Positions 1 through 9,421 of a stretch of DNA of 64,000 bases are shown here, in pieces. The translations under genes were made by a program, and so were the position numbers. Source of the stretch: Bacillus proteolyticus. GTDB taxonomy: Bacteria; Bacillota; Bacilli; Bacillales; Bacillaceae_G. Location: contig NZ_MACH01000055.1 in NCBI RefSeq assembly GCF_001884065.1, positions 1 through 64,000 of the forward strand. The letters are read 5' to 3'. A model generated the notes under the pieces. That model made no database searches and was not told where the DNA came from. It saw only the letters and a list, made by a program, of their open reading frames with translations. Each line of letters opens with the position of its first letter. Within the stretch, counting starts at the first letter, position 1.

Positions 1-2
1 TA

Positions 3-836
<834 letters not shown>

Positions 837-840
837 AAAA

Positions 841-864
841 ATCAACCGTGTGGTTGGTTTTTTT
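841..864 (+). terminator. Intrinsic terminator of fni
   Basis: ATCAACC (841-847) pairs with GGTTGGT (852-858, one G-U) around a 4-nt loop, and a run of T follows. It starts four bases after the fni stop codon. Confidence 0.75.
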
Positions 865-974
865 ATAAAATAAAGAAGTGAGATATTGCGCTATATAATT
901 CTATGAATGAAAAAAGAGAATATATTATGATTGAGATATTAATACGAAAACAAAAGAATTTATTAAAAAAATAC

Positions 975-1017
975 GAAAAAAGACGGTTTCATACAATACT
1001 GAAACCGTCTTTTTTTA
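975..1017 (-). terminator. Bidirectional terminator at the ypzI 3' end
   Basis: A 12-bp perfect stem (AGACGGTTTCAT-type arms inside 981-1010) is flanked by an A run on the left and a T run on the right, so it can terminate on both strands. It sits 10 bases beyond the stop codon of the minus-strand ypzI gene. No plus-strand gene ends nearby after the fni terminator. Confidence 0.7.
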
Positions 1018-1020
1018 TTT

Positions 1021-1155
1021 TTAGTGCTGATTTTGCTTTCGAGCTTGCTCCGGTGTATCAAGACTAGTTGCACCAGGATATTGAAGTGATTGGTCGCGAT
1101 CAGATTCAACGCGGCGTGATTCTCTTAGCTTTCGTTCTTGGCGATCTTTACCCAT
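1021..1155 (-). CDS. ypzI: YpzI family small protein
   Basis: A 44-residue, highly charged protein beginning MGKDRQERKLRESRRVESD and matching the YpzI family as remembered from B. subtilis, where ypzI also sits beside fni and yphA. The start was chosen at 1155 because AAGGAGGTGG lies just upstream on the minus strand; a longer reading from 1209 has no ribosome binding site. There is no membrane segment or signal peptide. The function is unknown. It is transcribed divergently from yphA and ends at a strong hairpin. Confidence 0.75.
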   Translation of the reverse strand: MGKDRQERKLRESRRVESDRDQSLQYPGATSLDTPEQARKQNQH

Positions 1156-1273
1156 TGTGAGTTCCACCTCCTTATTAAAAGTTTTGCTGTTATGAGAAAA
1201 ACTATGCACAAAGAAAAGGTAGGATTAACTTTCATAAAAAGTTCCCATAATGGAAAACATAGGAGGTGAAATG

Positions 1274-1885
1274 ATGGATGGGAGTACTTTTTATTTTGTG
1301 GCTTGGATAGGGTGGATTGTCGTGACCTTTTTTATGAAAAAAGAACCTATTCGTTGGAAGATAGGTGCTTGTATATTAATTTTTATTATTTGTTCCCCGT
1401 TAAATGTGACGATTGCTTCTTTTACTGTATCGGTAAATGCCCTTTTGCTTTGTATTATTTCTTTTGTAGGCATCACACTATACTCTATTTGGAAAAAATT
1501 ATACACCTTACTTTCGGCGCTTATTATTGCAATGTTATATACAAGTTTCCATTTGTTAGAAGTATATGATCCGATTTGGATTGTGGTTGATAGGTTGTTG
1601 CTGCTAAGTGGTGCACTTGTGTATGCATCAATTTTATTGTACGGGGATCGCATATTAAGATTGTGCACCTTGTATATAGGGATGTTACAAGGAGAGTTGT
1701 TGGTGACGCTTATTTTTCATAAATTACATTTTCCTTATGAATATGGCAGTTTAGCCTTTTTTGATGTTGTTGCCGTTTCTACTTTATTTATGGCGATTTT
1801 ACTATGGATTACAAAAGTATCAGTATATATGGAACAATTTAAGAGGAAAACGCGTAAAAGAAGGGCGAGGGTAATACATGACTGA
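1274..1885 (+). CDS. yphA: YphA family membrane protein
   Basis: A 203-residue protein made almost entirely of hydrophobic segments (about six predicted by eye) with a basic C-terminal tail (KRKTRKRRAR). The position between ypzI and the YIEGIA gene matches B. subtilis yphA. AGGAGGTGA at 1261-1269 gives best spacing to ATG 1274; ATG 1271 is the adjacent alternative, and the ATG at 1250 lacks a binding site. The stop codon overlaps the start of the next gene by 8 bases, suggesting translational coupling. The function is unknown. Confidence 0.7.
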   Translation: MDGSTFYFVAWIGWIVVTFFMKKEPIRWKIGACILIFIICSPLNVTIASFTVSVNALLLCIISFVGITLYSIWKKLYTLLSALIIAMLYTSFHLLEVYDPIWIVVDRLLLLSGALVYASILLYGDRILRLCTLYIGMLQGELLVTLIFHKLHFPYEYGSLAFFDVVAVSTLFMAILLWITKVSVYMEQFKRKTRKRRARVIHD

Positions 1886-2771
1886 ATATACACCAGCCAT
1901 TTTATGTGGCGTAATTGCCGGGACGGTAACTAGGGTGTTAATGCTTCGTACCGATACGAGGCAATATCCGACGAGGCTTCACGGGAAAATTATTCATATT
2001 GCGATGGGGTTAATTGCGGCTGCCTTAGGGGCAATTGCGATTCCGTCTATTTTGAAAAAAGATTTTTCTGCAATTACATTTCTTACGTTAGCGGCGACGC
2101 AATTTCGTGATGTGCGTAATATGGAAAGAAATACGCTTCAACAATTAGATGGATATGAGCTCGTACCACGTGGTAATACATACATTGAAGGGATTGCATT
2201 AGTCTTTGAAAGTCGTAACTATTTGGCGATGTTAACGTCGTTTGTAACAACGTTTGCGTATATAGGATTCCATTCATGGATTGCTGGGGTAATTACTGGT
2301 ATGGTAAGTTTTTTCATTGCGAGAAAATTAATGTCAGGTAAAAGGCTTCATGATCTTGTAGAAATTGAGCACGTTCCACTTCGTTTTGAAGGAGCGGGAC
2401 TTTATATTGATAATATTTACATTATGAATATTGGATTACCAGCAAGGCAAGAAGAAATTATGAAATATGGAATGGGTTTTATTTTAAAACCGAAATCAAT
2501 TGATGCGATGGTTACAATTGCAAATTTAGGACAACGGCAAGCTATTTTACATGATGTCTCTGTTGCTCTAGGGATATATAGGGATTCAGGTACACCAGCA
2601 CTTGTACCGTTAGCAAAGCGTGATTTAGAAGATGGAAGAGTTGGGATTTTTGTTTTGCCGCAAGACCAAGATGCCGAGAAAGCGATAGGTGTCATAGGGA
2701 ATGTGCCAACGCTAGAAAGTGCTGTTCATATGTCATCGGAAGCCCCGAAAGGAAGGGAAGATAAAAGATGA
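1878..2771 (+). CDS. YIEGIA family membrane protein
   Basis: A 297-residue protein named for the YIEGIA motif, which is visible here at about residues 99-104 (GNTYIEGIALVFESRN). It has hydrophobic segments near residues 5-25, 40-60 and 115-145, then a soluble C-terminal half. It overlaps yphA upstream and the small partner gene downstream (ATGATG/TGA), so the three genes probably form one operon. It corresponds to yphB by position. The family occurs in spore-forming Firmicutes; its molecular role is not established to my knowledge. Confidence 0.8.
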   Translation: MTEYTPAILCGVIAGTVTRVLMLRTDTRQYPTRLHGKIIHIAMGLIAAALGAIAIPSILKKDFSAITFLTLAATQFRDVRNMERNTLQQLDGYELVPRGNTYIEGIALVFESRNYLAMLTSFVTTFAYIGFHSWIAGVITGMVSFFIARKLMSGKRLHDLVEIEHVPLRFEGAGLYIDNIYIMNIGLPARQEEIMKYGMGFILKPKSIDAMVTIANLGQRQAILHDVSVALGIYRDSGTPALVPLAKRDLEDGRVGIFVLPQDQDAEKAIGVIGNVPTLESAVHMSSEAPKGREDKR

Positions 2772-2953
2772 TGTTAGAAAGTGTTATTCTCGCAGTAATT
2801 ACAACAACACCGGAAAAGTTTGCAGGTGGAGCTCCCTTATTTACTTGTGAGACGACAGAGGAACTAGAATTTGTTGCGAATAATTTAGAGGCGATATTAG
2901 ATGGTATTGCGCATCGCTTACAAGAGAATGTATATATTATTGTGAAACATTAG
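2768..2953 (+). CDS. Small partner (capping complex subunit) of the YIEGIA protein
   Basis: A 61-residue acidic protein with a hydrophobic N-terminal strand (MMLESVILAVITTTPEKFAGG). It matches what databases call the capping complex subunit for YIEGIA, always encoded next to a YIEGIA gene. Its ATG overlaps the stop of the upstream gene; ATG 2771 is an alternative start. Stoichiometric co-production through coupling is an inference. No enzymatic motif is visible. Confidence 0.7.
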   Translation: MMLESVILAVITTTPEKFAGGAPLFTCETTEELEFVANNLEAILDGIAHRLQENVYIIVKH

Positions 2954-3012
2954 CAACGTGTGTTATAATATGAGGTGTTTTGATACGTTGAGAAATATTC
3001 TGGAATGCAAAT

Positions 3013-3039
3013 CCCTTCTTGCACAAAGAAGGGTTTTTT
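3013..3039 (+). terminator. Terminator before der
   Basis: CCCTTCTT (3013-3020) pairs perfectly with AAGAAGGG (3026-3033), followed by six T. It ends the yphA-YIEGIA unit and separates it from der. Confidence 0.85.
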
Positions 3040-3077
3040 ACATAATAAACAGAAGCAAGTTGAAAGGATGAAAGTAT

Positions 3078-4388
3078 ATGCCGAAACCAGTAATAGCAAT
3101 AGTAGGCCGCCCGAACGTGGGAAAATCTACTATTTTCAATAGAATTGTTGGAGAAAGAGTTTCAATCGTAGAAGATATACCAGGTATAACGCGAGACCGT
3201 ATTTATAGTGCGGGAGAATGGTTAAATCATGAGTTTAACATTATTGATACAGGTGGAATTGATATTGGAGACGAGCCGTTCTTGACACAAATTCGTCAAC
3301 AGGCGGAAGTAGCGATTGATGAAGCAGATGTTATCATTTTTATGACGAATGGTCGCGATGGTGTAACTGCAGCAGATGAAGAAGTTGCTAAAATTTTATA
3401 TCGTTCTAAAAAACCTATTGTACTTGCGGTAAATAAGGTTGATAATCCAGAAATGCGTAGTGATATTTATGATTTCTATGCATTAGGATTCGGTGAGCCA
3501 TTCCCGATTTCAGGTACACACGGTTTAGGACTTGGTGATTTGTTAGATGAAGCTGCAAATCATTTTCCGAAGATTGAAGAAGAAGCGTATGACGATGAAA
3601 CAATCCGTTTCTCTTTAATTGGACGTCCAAACGTAGGGAAATCATCACTTGTAAATGCACTTCTTGGTCAAGAACGTGTAATTGTAAGTAATATAGCAGG
3701 AACGACACGTGATGCTGTTGATACGCCATATAGCAAAGATGGTCAAGATTATGTAATCATCGATACAGCTGGTATGCGTAAAAAAGGGAAAGTATATGAA
3801 AGTACAGAAAAATATAGTGTACTTCGTGCACTTAGAGCGATTGAACGTTCTGACGTTGTTTTAGTTGTTTTAGACGGAGAAGAAGGAATTATTGAGCAAG
3901 ATAAAAAAATCGCTGGATATGCTCATGATTCAGGACGAGCTGTTATTATCGTTGTAAACAAATGGGATGCAGTGAAAAAAGATGAAAAAACAATGAAAGC
4001 ATTTGAAGAAAACATCCGTGCTCATTTCCAATTCTTGGATTATGCACCGATTGTATTCTTATCTGCGAAAACGAAAAAACGTACACAAACGTTATTACCG
4101 GTTATCAATGAGGTAAATGAAAGTCATAGCATCCGTGTACAAACGAACGTATTAAACGATGTAATTATGGATGCGGTAGCGATGAATCCAACGCCGACTC
4201 ATAATGGTAGCCGTCTGAAAATCTTCTATGCGACACAGGTTGCGGTAAAACCACCGACATTTGTTGTGTTTGTAAACGATACAGAATTAATGCACTTTTC
4301 ATATGAGCGCTTCTTAAAGAATCGTTTACGTGAAGCGTTCGGTTTTGTAGGAACGCCGATTCACATTATCGCTCGAGCAAGAGACTAA
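3078..4388 (+). CDS. der: Ribosome biogenesis GTPase Der (EngA)
   Basis: An essential GTPase with two tandem G domains that assists 50S subunit assembly. Both P-loops read GRPNVGKS (about residues 10-17 and 182-189), with NKVD and NKWD specificity motifs for each domain and a C-terminal KH-like domain after about residue 350. The length of 436 is exactly typical. The start codon follows a GAAAGGATG-type site. gpsA starts 18 bases after the stop, so the two genes are probably co-transcribed, as in B. subtilis. Confidence 0.98.
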   Translation: MPKPVIAIVGRPNVGKSTIFNRIVGERVSIVEDIPGITRDRIYSAGEWLNHEFNIIDTGGIDIGDEPFLTQIRQQAEVAIDEADVIIFMTNGRDGVTAADEEVAKILYRSKKPIVLAVNKVDNPEMRSDIYDFYALGFGEPFPISGTHGLGLGDLLDEAANHFPKIEEEAYDDETIRFSLIGRPNVGKSSLVNALLGQERVIVSNIAGTTRDAVDTPYSKDGQDYVIIDTAGMRKKGKVYESTEKYSVLRALRAIERSDVVLVVLDGEEGIIEQDKKIAGYAHDSGRAVIIVVNKWDAVKKDEKTMKAFEENIRAHFQFLDYAPIVFLSAKTKKRTQTLLPVINEVNESHSIRVQTNVLNDVIMDAVAMNPTPTHNGSRLKIFYATQVAVKPPTFVVFVNDTELMHFSYERFLKNRLREAFGFVGTPIHIIARARD

Positions 4389-4406
4389 TGGAGAGGATGT
4401 GATTTT

Positions 4407-5429
4407 ATGACAAAAATCACAGTAATAGGAGCAGGTAGCTGGGGAACAGCGTTAGCGATGGTATTAGCTGACAATGGACATGATGTACGTATTTGGGGAA
4501 ACCGTCCTGAACTCATGAATGAAATTAATACGAAACATGAGAACAGTAAATATCTTCCGGGGATTACATTGCCAAGCACAATCGCAGCCTACTCTTCTTT
4601 AGAAGAAGCGTTAGTAGATGTAAATACAGTACTGCTAGTAGTACCGACGAAAGCGTATCGTGACGTATTGCAAGAGATGAAGGGGATTGTTACGGAACCA
4701 ATTACTTGGATTCATGCAAGTAAAGGAATCGAACCAGGTACGTCAAAACGTATTTCGGAAGTGATTGAGGAAGAAATTCCAGAGAACTTGATTAAAGATG
4801 TTGTTGTACTGTCTGGACCGAGTCATGCTGAAGAAGTAGGTTTGCGCCAAGCGACGACTGTTACGTCTGCAGCCAAACGTATGGAAGCGGCTGAGGAAGT
4901 ACAGGATCTGTTTATGAATAGCTATTTCCGTGTGTATACAAACCCAGATATCGTTGGAGTTGAGCTCGGTGGTGCGTTAAAAAATATTATCGCATTAGCT
5001 GCTGGGATAACGGATGGTCTAGGGTTAGGTGATAATGCAAAAGCGGCATTAATGACACGTGGTTTAACGGAAATTGCTCGTTTAGGAAGAAAAATGGGCG
5101 GAAATCCGTTAACGTTTGCTGGTCTAACTGGTATGGGAGACTTAATTGTAACTTGTACAAGTGTTCATAGCCGAAATTGGCGCGCTGGAAATATGCTTGG
5201 AAAAGGACATTCTTTAGAAGAAGTGTTAGAAAGCATGGGAATGGTTGTAGAAGGTGTAAGAACAACGAAAGCTGCTCATGAATTGGCAGAGAAAATGGAA
5301 GTTGAAATGCCTATTACAGCTGCTTTATATGACGTGCTATTCAATGGGAATAATGTGAAAGATGCAGTAGGCTCATTGATGGGACGTGTTCGAAAACACG
5401 AGGTTGAGGCGATACCTGATTTGTTATAA
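4407..5429 (+). CDS. gpsA: NAD(P)-dependent glycerol-3-phosphate dehydrogenase
   Basis: Reduces dihydroxyacetone phosphate to sn-glycerol 3-phosphate for phospholipid synthesis in the cytosol. The N-terminal Rossmann motif GAGSWGTALA is at residues 8-17, and the catalytic lysine lies in the GALKNIIALAAG segment near residue 190. The length of 340 residues fits the family. A GGAGAGGATGTGA region precedes the ATG. A strong terminator closes the der-gpsA unit. Confidence 0.98.
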   Translation: MTKITVIGAGSWGTALAMVLADNGHDVRIWGNRPELMNEINTKHENSKYLPGITLPSTIAAYSSLEEALVDVNTVLLVVPTKAYRDVLQEMKGIVTEPITWIHASKGIEPGTSKRISEVIEEEIPENLIKDVVVLSGPSHAEEVGLRQATTVTSAAKRMEAAEEVQDLFMNSYFRVYTNPDIVGVELGGALKNIIALAAGITDGLGLGDNAKAALMTRGLTEIARLGRKMGGNPLTFAGLTGMGDLIVTCTSVHSRNWRAGNMLGKGHSLEEVLESMGMVVEGVRTTKAAHELAEKMEVEMPITAALYDVLFNGNNVKDAVGSLMGRVRKHEVEAIPDLL

Positions 5430-5433
5430 AAAA

Positions 5434-5473
5434 ACGGTAGAAGTACATTTTGTACTTCTACCGTTTTTTTTTT
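5434..5473 (+). terminator. Terminator of der-gpsA
   Basis: A perfect 14-bp stem (ACGGTAGAAGTACA, 5434-5447, with its complement at 5451-5464) has a 3-nt loop and a long T run. One of the strongest terminators in the window; the A run upstream makes it potentially bidirectional. Confidence 0.9.
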
Positions 5474-5547
5474 TATTCCCTGGGTTTTTTCACCAATTTT
5501 TCATTTTTGCATAGGATAAAGAGTAACTTGAGGAGAGGGTGAAAAAA

Positions 5548-5799
5548 ATGGATAACAACATTTTTAGTAACATTGAAAAAGAGGCGAAAGTGAATAAAGA
5601 AGATATTTTTAAATTAGCATCATCTGTACAAAATGCGAACTTGCGTGATGAGCAAGTGCTTCGTCAATTGATTCATCAAGTTGCTCTAATGGCAGGACGT
5701 GAAGTGCCGAAAGAGCAAGAGGATCAAATTGTAAAAGCTATCATTAACAATAATATGCCAGCGGATTTTGGTTCGTTAAGTAAAATGTTTAAAAAATAA
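5548..5799 (+). CDS. Stage VI sporulation protein F-like (SpoVIF)
   Basis: An 83-residue soluble helical protein resembling SpoVIF (YjcC), a late mother-cell sporulation protein needed for coat assembly in B. subtilis. The GREVPKEQEDQIVKAIINNN segment and the size match family memory. ATG 5548 was preferred over GTG 5539 because the AGGAGAGGGTGA site lies at 5531-5542. In B. subtilis the gene is elsewhere (yjc region), so its position here is a group trait rather than syntenic evidence. Followed by a terminator. Confidence 0.75.
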   Translation: MDNNIFSNIEKEAKVNKEDIFKLASSVQNANLRDEQVLRQLIHQVALMAGREVPKEQEDQIVKAIINNNMPADFGSLSKMFKK

Positions 5800-5882
5800 A
5801 TTATGAGAAACAAAGAGTTTAGAGAATGCATATGATAGTCATGAAAGAATGGGAATAGAGCTGGTAAGGGCATATTTGGTCA

Positions 5883-5917
5883 ACCGAAGCACATCATTTC
5901 GTGCTTCGGTTTTATTA
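5883..5917 (+). terminator. Terminator of the spoVIF-like gene
   Basis: ACCGAAGCAC (5883-5892) pairs perfectly with GTGCTTCGGT (5901-5910), followed by a T-rich tail. It lies 84 bases after the stop codon. Confidence 0.8.
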
Positions 5918-5921
5918 TTTT

Positions 5922-5964
5922 AAATAAATTTCATCAATTCACGGCAAAATGATGAAATTTATTT
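5922..5964. repeat. Perfect 15-bp inverted repeat with 13-nt spacer
   Basis: AAATAAATTTCATCA (5922-5936) is exactly complementary to TGATGAAATTTATTT (5950-5964). It starts 12 bases after the preceding terminator stem and lies 63 bases before the next gene. No clear T run follows, so it could be an operator, an RNA hairpin or a second weak terminator. Confidence 0.7.
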
Positions 5965-6026
5965 GTTTAAAGATTTTAATTTGTTAAAATAGTATAAAAA
6001 TAGATTGAAAGTAAAGGGGTGTATAT

Positions 6027-6230
6027 ATGTCGGAAGGGCTTATGAAAATGTGGTTTGCTTTAGGGGCAATTGGATTTATGTTTCTTGCAGTAAGTTTTAT
6101 TTTATTAAGTAGGCATAAAATGAAGAATAAAATTTTGAAAGGGATTACAGCTTTAGTAGCGTACACCCTCATGATTGTATCTGGAATTATTATTTTCCTT
6201 GTTGTATTTAGTGGCCCTATTGAGCAGTAG
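6027..6230 (+). CDS. YphE-like DUF2768 small membrane protein
   Basis: A 67-residue protein with two transmembrane segments (about residues 8-28 and 40-62) separated by a short basic loop (RHKMKNK). Size, topology and position (before a yphF-like lipoprotein gene and spoIVA) match B. subtilis yphE. The start is ATG 6027 after an AAAGGGGTG site. The function is unknown; the family appears confined to Bacillaceae. Confidence 0.75.
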   Translation: MSEGLMKMWFALGAIGFMFLAVSFILLSRHKMKNKILKGITALVAYTLMIVSGIIIFLVVFSGPIEQ

Positions 6231-6295
6231 AGGATGTGTAGTCTGTAAATGTTACAAAAGGAACAGTCCATACTAGCGGGAAAAGGTGATTACCA

Positions 6296-7009
6296 GTGAA
6301 AAAAATCCATATTATTTTAATATTTTGTTGCATAAGCATTTTGACAGGGTGTATGTATCCGAGAGAAAATATGAAACAAAACGCTATTCCTTATGAAGAT
6401 CAGTTACAAGTTGTTCAAAAAGCTATTACTACATACAAGGAACAAACGAATGGTTTATTGCCAATTAAGACGCGTGATATGAGTACGCCGATTTATCAAA
6501 AATATCCAATTGATTTTCAAAAAATTGCTCCGAGATACATACAAGAGGCACCAGGGAATGCGTATGAAAGTGGGGGAGTGTATCAATATGTATTAATAGA
6601 TGTTGAAACAAATCCGACAGTAAAGTTAATTGATGTTAGGATGGCGGAACAAATTCAAGAAGTAGCATTAAAGTTAAGGATGTATCGTGATGAACATCAA
6701 TATCCACCTTTTAAAAAAGTGATTACAGATGGTGTTTATGAATTAGATTTCAAAAAACTAGGATATAAAGAGGTACCTCAAGTGACAAGTCCGTACTCTG
6801 GAAAAAGTCTCCCTCTTGTAATCAATGAAAAAGGAGAATTGTTTGTTGATTATAGAATCGATTTATATGAAGCGCTGAAAAAAAATGAAGGGCAATTTAA
6901 AGAAGGGGAAGATATCCGGAATATACTACTAAAAGATTCCCCGTTTGTCCCTGCATATTCTTTACCTTACACAGTGGAAAATGGCGAACCAATTTTTTTA
7001 AAATCATAA
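6296..7009 (+). CDS. YphF-like lipoprotein
   Basis: A 237-residue predicted lipoprotein starting at GTG 6296 after AAAAGGTGA. A short basic-hydrophobic signal peptide ends in the lipobox LTGC (Cys 19), so the mature protein should be anchored to the outer face of the membrane. The rest is soluble and has no catalytic motif I recognise. The position between yphE-like and spoIVA matches yphF of B. subtilis. A hairpin terminator follows. Confidence 0.75.
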   Translation: MKKIHIILIFCCISILTGCMYPRENMKQNAIPYEDQLQVVQKAITTYKEQTNGLLPIKTRDMSTPIYQKYPIDFQKIAPRYIQEAPGNAYESGGVYQYVLIDVETNPTVKLIDVRMAEQIQEVALKLRMYRDEHQYPPFKKVITDGVYELDFKKLGYKEVPQVTSPYSGKSLPLVINEKGELFVDYRIDLYEALKKNEGQFKEGEDIRNILLKDSPFVPAYSLPYTVENGEPIFLKS

Positions 7010-7015
7010 GTCATG

Positions 7016-7058
7016 AACCTTTCTTTTAGTGAATAAGTTCTAGAAGAAAGGTTTTTTA
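7016..7058 (+). terminator. Terminator of the yphF-like gene
   Basis: AACCTTTCTTTTAG (7016-7029) pairs with CTAGAAGAAAGGTT (7040-7053) with one G-U, and a T run follows. Confidence 0.8.
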
Positions 7059-7100
7059 TGTTATACAACTTGCGATGCAAACAAAAGGTATTTTTAAATA

Positions 7101-7130
7101 GTCATATGAAATTGGACAAAATTATATGAT
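7101..7130 (+). promoter_or_regulatory. Possible sigma-E promoter of spoIVA
   Basis: GTCATATG (7101-7108) resembles the sigma-E -35 element, and TATATGAT (7123-7130), 14 bases on, matches 5 of 8 positions of the -10 CATACAAT. Established knowledge: spoIVA is transcribed by sigma-E in the mother cell. The 120-nt leader and moderate match keep confidence low. Confidence 0.35.
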
Positions 7131-7251
7131 ATATTGTCCGAACTTCTAGAATACCATTATATTATATCAGATATTATAGGCAACGTTAGAGAAGGTATTA
7201 GTTGACTATAAACGTGGAATTATTCCCAAAAATATTGAGGGAGGGAATCAC

Positions 7252-8730
7252 TTGGAAAAGGTAGATATTTTTAAAGATATTGCGGAACGCACAGGCGGTG
7301 ATATTTATTTTGGAGTTGTAGGAGCTGTTCGAACAGGGAAATCAACATTTATAAAAAAATTTATGGAACTTGTTGTTATTCCGAATATTGAAAATGAGTC
7401 AGACCGTCAAAGAGCGCAGGATGAATTGCCTCAAAGTGCTGCTGGTCGTACAATAATGACGACGGAACCGAAGTTTGTTCCAAACCAAGCGGTTTCTATT
7501 GAAGTAGATGAAGGTCTTGAAGTGAATATTCGATTAGTAGATTGTGTTGGGTATACGGTTCCAGGAGCAAAAGGCTATGAAGATGAGAATGGTCCACGCA
7601 TGATTAATACTCCTTGGTATGAAGAGCCTATTCCATTCCATGAAGCTGCAGAAATCGGAACACGTAAAGTAATTCAAGAGCATTCAACAATTGGTGTCGT
7701 TATTACAACAGATGGAACAATTGGTGAAATTCCAAGAAGAGATTATATAGAGGCAGAAGAACGCGTTGTAAATGAGTTAAAAGAAGTAGGAAAGCCTTTC
7801 ATTATGATTATCAATACTGTACAGCCGTATCATCCAGATACAGAGCAGTTACGTCAAAGTTTATCAGAAGAATATGATATTCCAGTAATTGCGATGAGTG
7901 TAGAGAGTTTAAGAGAAACAGATGTGTATAATGTACTTCGGGAAGCGTTATTTGAGTTCCCGGTCTTAGAAGTGAATGTAAACCTTCCAAGCTGGGTAAT
8001 GGTGCTGAATGAAGGACATTGGTTACGCCAAAGTTATCAGGAAGCAGTTCAAGAGACTGTAAAGGATATAAAACGTCTTCGTGATGTGGACCGTGTCGTT
8101 TGGCAGTTTAGTCAATATGAATTTATTGATCGAGCAAGTCTAGCTGGCATCGATATGGGGCAAGGTGTGGCGGAGATTGATTTATATGCGCCAGATGAAT
8201 TGTATGATCAAATTTTAAAAGAAGTAGTAGGAGTAGAAATTCGAGGGAAAGATCATTTATTGAAGCTTATGCTCGATTTATCTCATGCGAAAACAGAGTA
8301 TGACCAAGTTGCGGATGCCCTGCGTATGGTAAAGCAAACCGGATATGGAGTAGCAGCGCCTGCATTAGCTGATATGAGCTTAGATGAGCCGGAAATTATT
8401 CGTCACGGTTCCAGGTTCGGTGTTAAATTAAAAGCGGTTGCGCCGTCTATTCATATGATTAAAGTGGATGTAGAATCAACATTTGAACCGATTATCGGTA
8501 CTGAAAAACAAAGTGAAGAACTAGTTCGTTATTTGATGCAAGATTTTGAAGATGATCCGCTATCAATTTGGAATTCTGATATATTTGGGCGCTCTCTTAG
8601 CTCGATTGTTAGAGAGGGCATTCAAGCGAAATTATCTCTAATGCCAGAAAATGCGCGTTATAAATTGAAAGAAACGCTAGAAAGAATTATTAATGAAGGG
8701 TCTGGCGGATTGATTGCGATTATATTATAA
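7252..8730 (+). CDS. spoIVA: Stage IV sporulation protein A, coat basement ATPase
   Basis: A mother-cell protein that polymerises on the forespore surface using ATP and anchors coat and cortex assembly. The Walker A motif GAVRTGKST is at residues 24-32, with DCVGY in the switch region. The length of 492 is identical to the family norm. The start is TTG 7252 after GAGGGAGGG. Genomic context is conserved with B. subtilis (yphF-spoIVA-hbs). A terminator follows. Confidence 0.98.
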   Translation: MEKVDIFKDIAERTGGDIYFGVVGAVRTGKSTFIKKFMELVVIPNIENESDRQRAQDELPQSAAGRTIMTTEPKFVPNQAVSIEVDEGLEVNIRLVDCVGYTVPGAKGYEDENGPRMINTPWYEEPIPFHEAAEIGTRKVIQEHSTIGVVITTDGTIGEIPRRDYIEAEERVVNELKEVGKPFIMIINTVQPYHPDTEQLRQSLSEEYDIPVIAMSVESLRETDVYNVLREALFEFPVLEVNVNLPSWVMVLNEGHWLRQSYQEAVQETVKDIKRLRDVDRVVWQFSQYEFIDRASLAGIDMGQGVAEIDLYAPDELYDQILKEVVGVEIRGKDHLLKLMLDLSHAKTEYDQVADALRMVKQTGYGVAAPALADMSLDEPEIIRHGSRFGVKLKAVAPSIHMIKVDVESTFEPIIGTEKQSEELVRYLMQDFEDDPLSIWNSDIFGRSLSSIVREGIQAKLSLMPENARYKLKETLERIINEGSGGLIAIIL

Positions 8731-8734
8731 GAAA

Positions 8735-8764
8735 AAATCCCTCTAATTGTAGAGGGATTTTTTT
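8735..8764 (+). terminator. Terminator of spoIVA
   Basis: AAATCCCTCT (8735-8744) pairs with AGAGGGATTT (8751-8760), followed by T. Confidence 0.85.
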
Positions 8765-8875
8765 ATTTTGGAGTATGTAATAGTAAAATAAACAGTTATT
8801 ATCTAACACTTTGTTGTAAATTGTCAAGTTTCATCAGATTTTCACATTTTAAGAGTAACAATTTCCTTAAAAATA

Positions 8876-8902
8876 TTGAATTATAAAGGAGAATCGTATA
8901 AT
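8876..8902 (+). promoter_or_regulatory. Candidate sigma-A promoter of hbs
   Basis: TTGAAT (8876-8881) and TATAAT (8897-8902) are separated by 15 bases, slightly short. The -10 hexamer is perfect. It would give a leader of about 120 nt before hbs. Confidence 0.5.
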
Positions 8903-9027
8903 ATAGGCGTTGATAATGATTTATCTACATCTTTGTAGTATAGAATTTGCAAAAATTGCCTACAAATGAAAGTAAGACTCATTTTATGATCATTATACAG
9001 TCTTATCTTTGGGAGGAGGTGAATGGC

Positions 9028-9300
9028 ATGAACAAGACAGATTTAATCAATGCTGTTGCAGAAGCAAGTTCCCTTTCTAAAAAGGACGCAACAAAAGCAG
9101 TGGACGCTGTTTTTGATTCTATCTTAGAAGCTTTAAAACAAGGTGATAAAGTACAACTTATCGGATTCGGTAACTTCGAAGTTCGTGAGCGTGCGGCTCG
9201 TAAAGGTCGTAACCCACAAACAGGTGAGGAGATTGAAATCGCTGCAAGTAAAGTACCTGCATTCAAACCTGGTAAAGCGTTAAAAGATGCGGTTAAATAA
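9028..9300 (+). CDS. hbs: Histone-like DNA-binding protein HU
   Basis: A 90-residue nucleoid protein that dimerises and bends DNA. The canonical order is visible: helical N-half ([14 protein letters not shown]), [21 protein letters not shown] beta arm and C-terminal [12 protein letters not shown]. The start is ATG 9028 because GGGAGGAGGTGA lies at 9011-9022; the open frame continues upstream to 8947 without a ribosome binding site. The strong site and codon use fit a highly expressed gene. Flanked by its own promoter and terminator. Confidence 0.97.
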   Translation: MNKTDLINAVAEASSLSKKDATKAVDAVFDSILEALKQGDKVQLIGFGNFEVRERAARKGRNPQTGEEIEIAASKVPAFKPGKALKDAVK

Positions 9301-9319
9301 TCCTTACATATTAACAGGG

Positions 9320-9354
9320 AAGAAGAGGTTCCTTTTTGGAAACTCTTCTTTTTG
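9320..9354 (+). terminator. Terminator of hbs
   Basis: AAGAAGAGGTTCC (9320-9332) pairs with GGAAACTCTTCTT (9338-9350) with one mismatch, followed by T. Confidence 0.8.
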
Positions 9355-9421
9355 CTTTTAAAAACATAAATATGCTAGAATGTGTTCGTATCACTTTTAG
9401 GTTTTTCGGGAGGGCTAGCGG

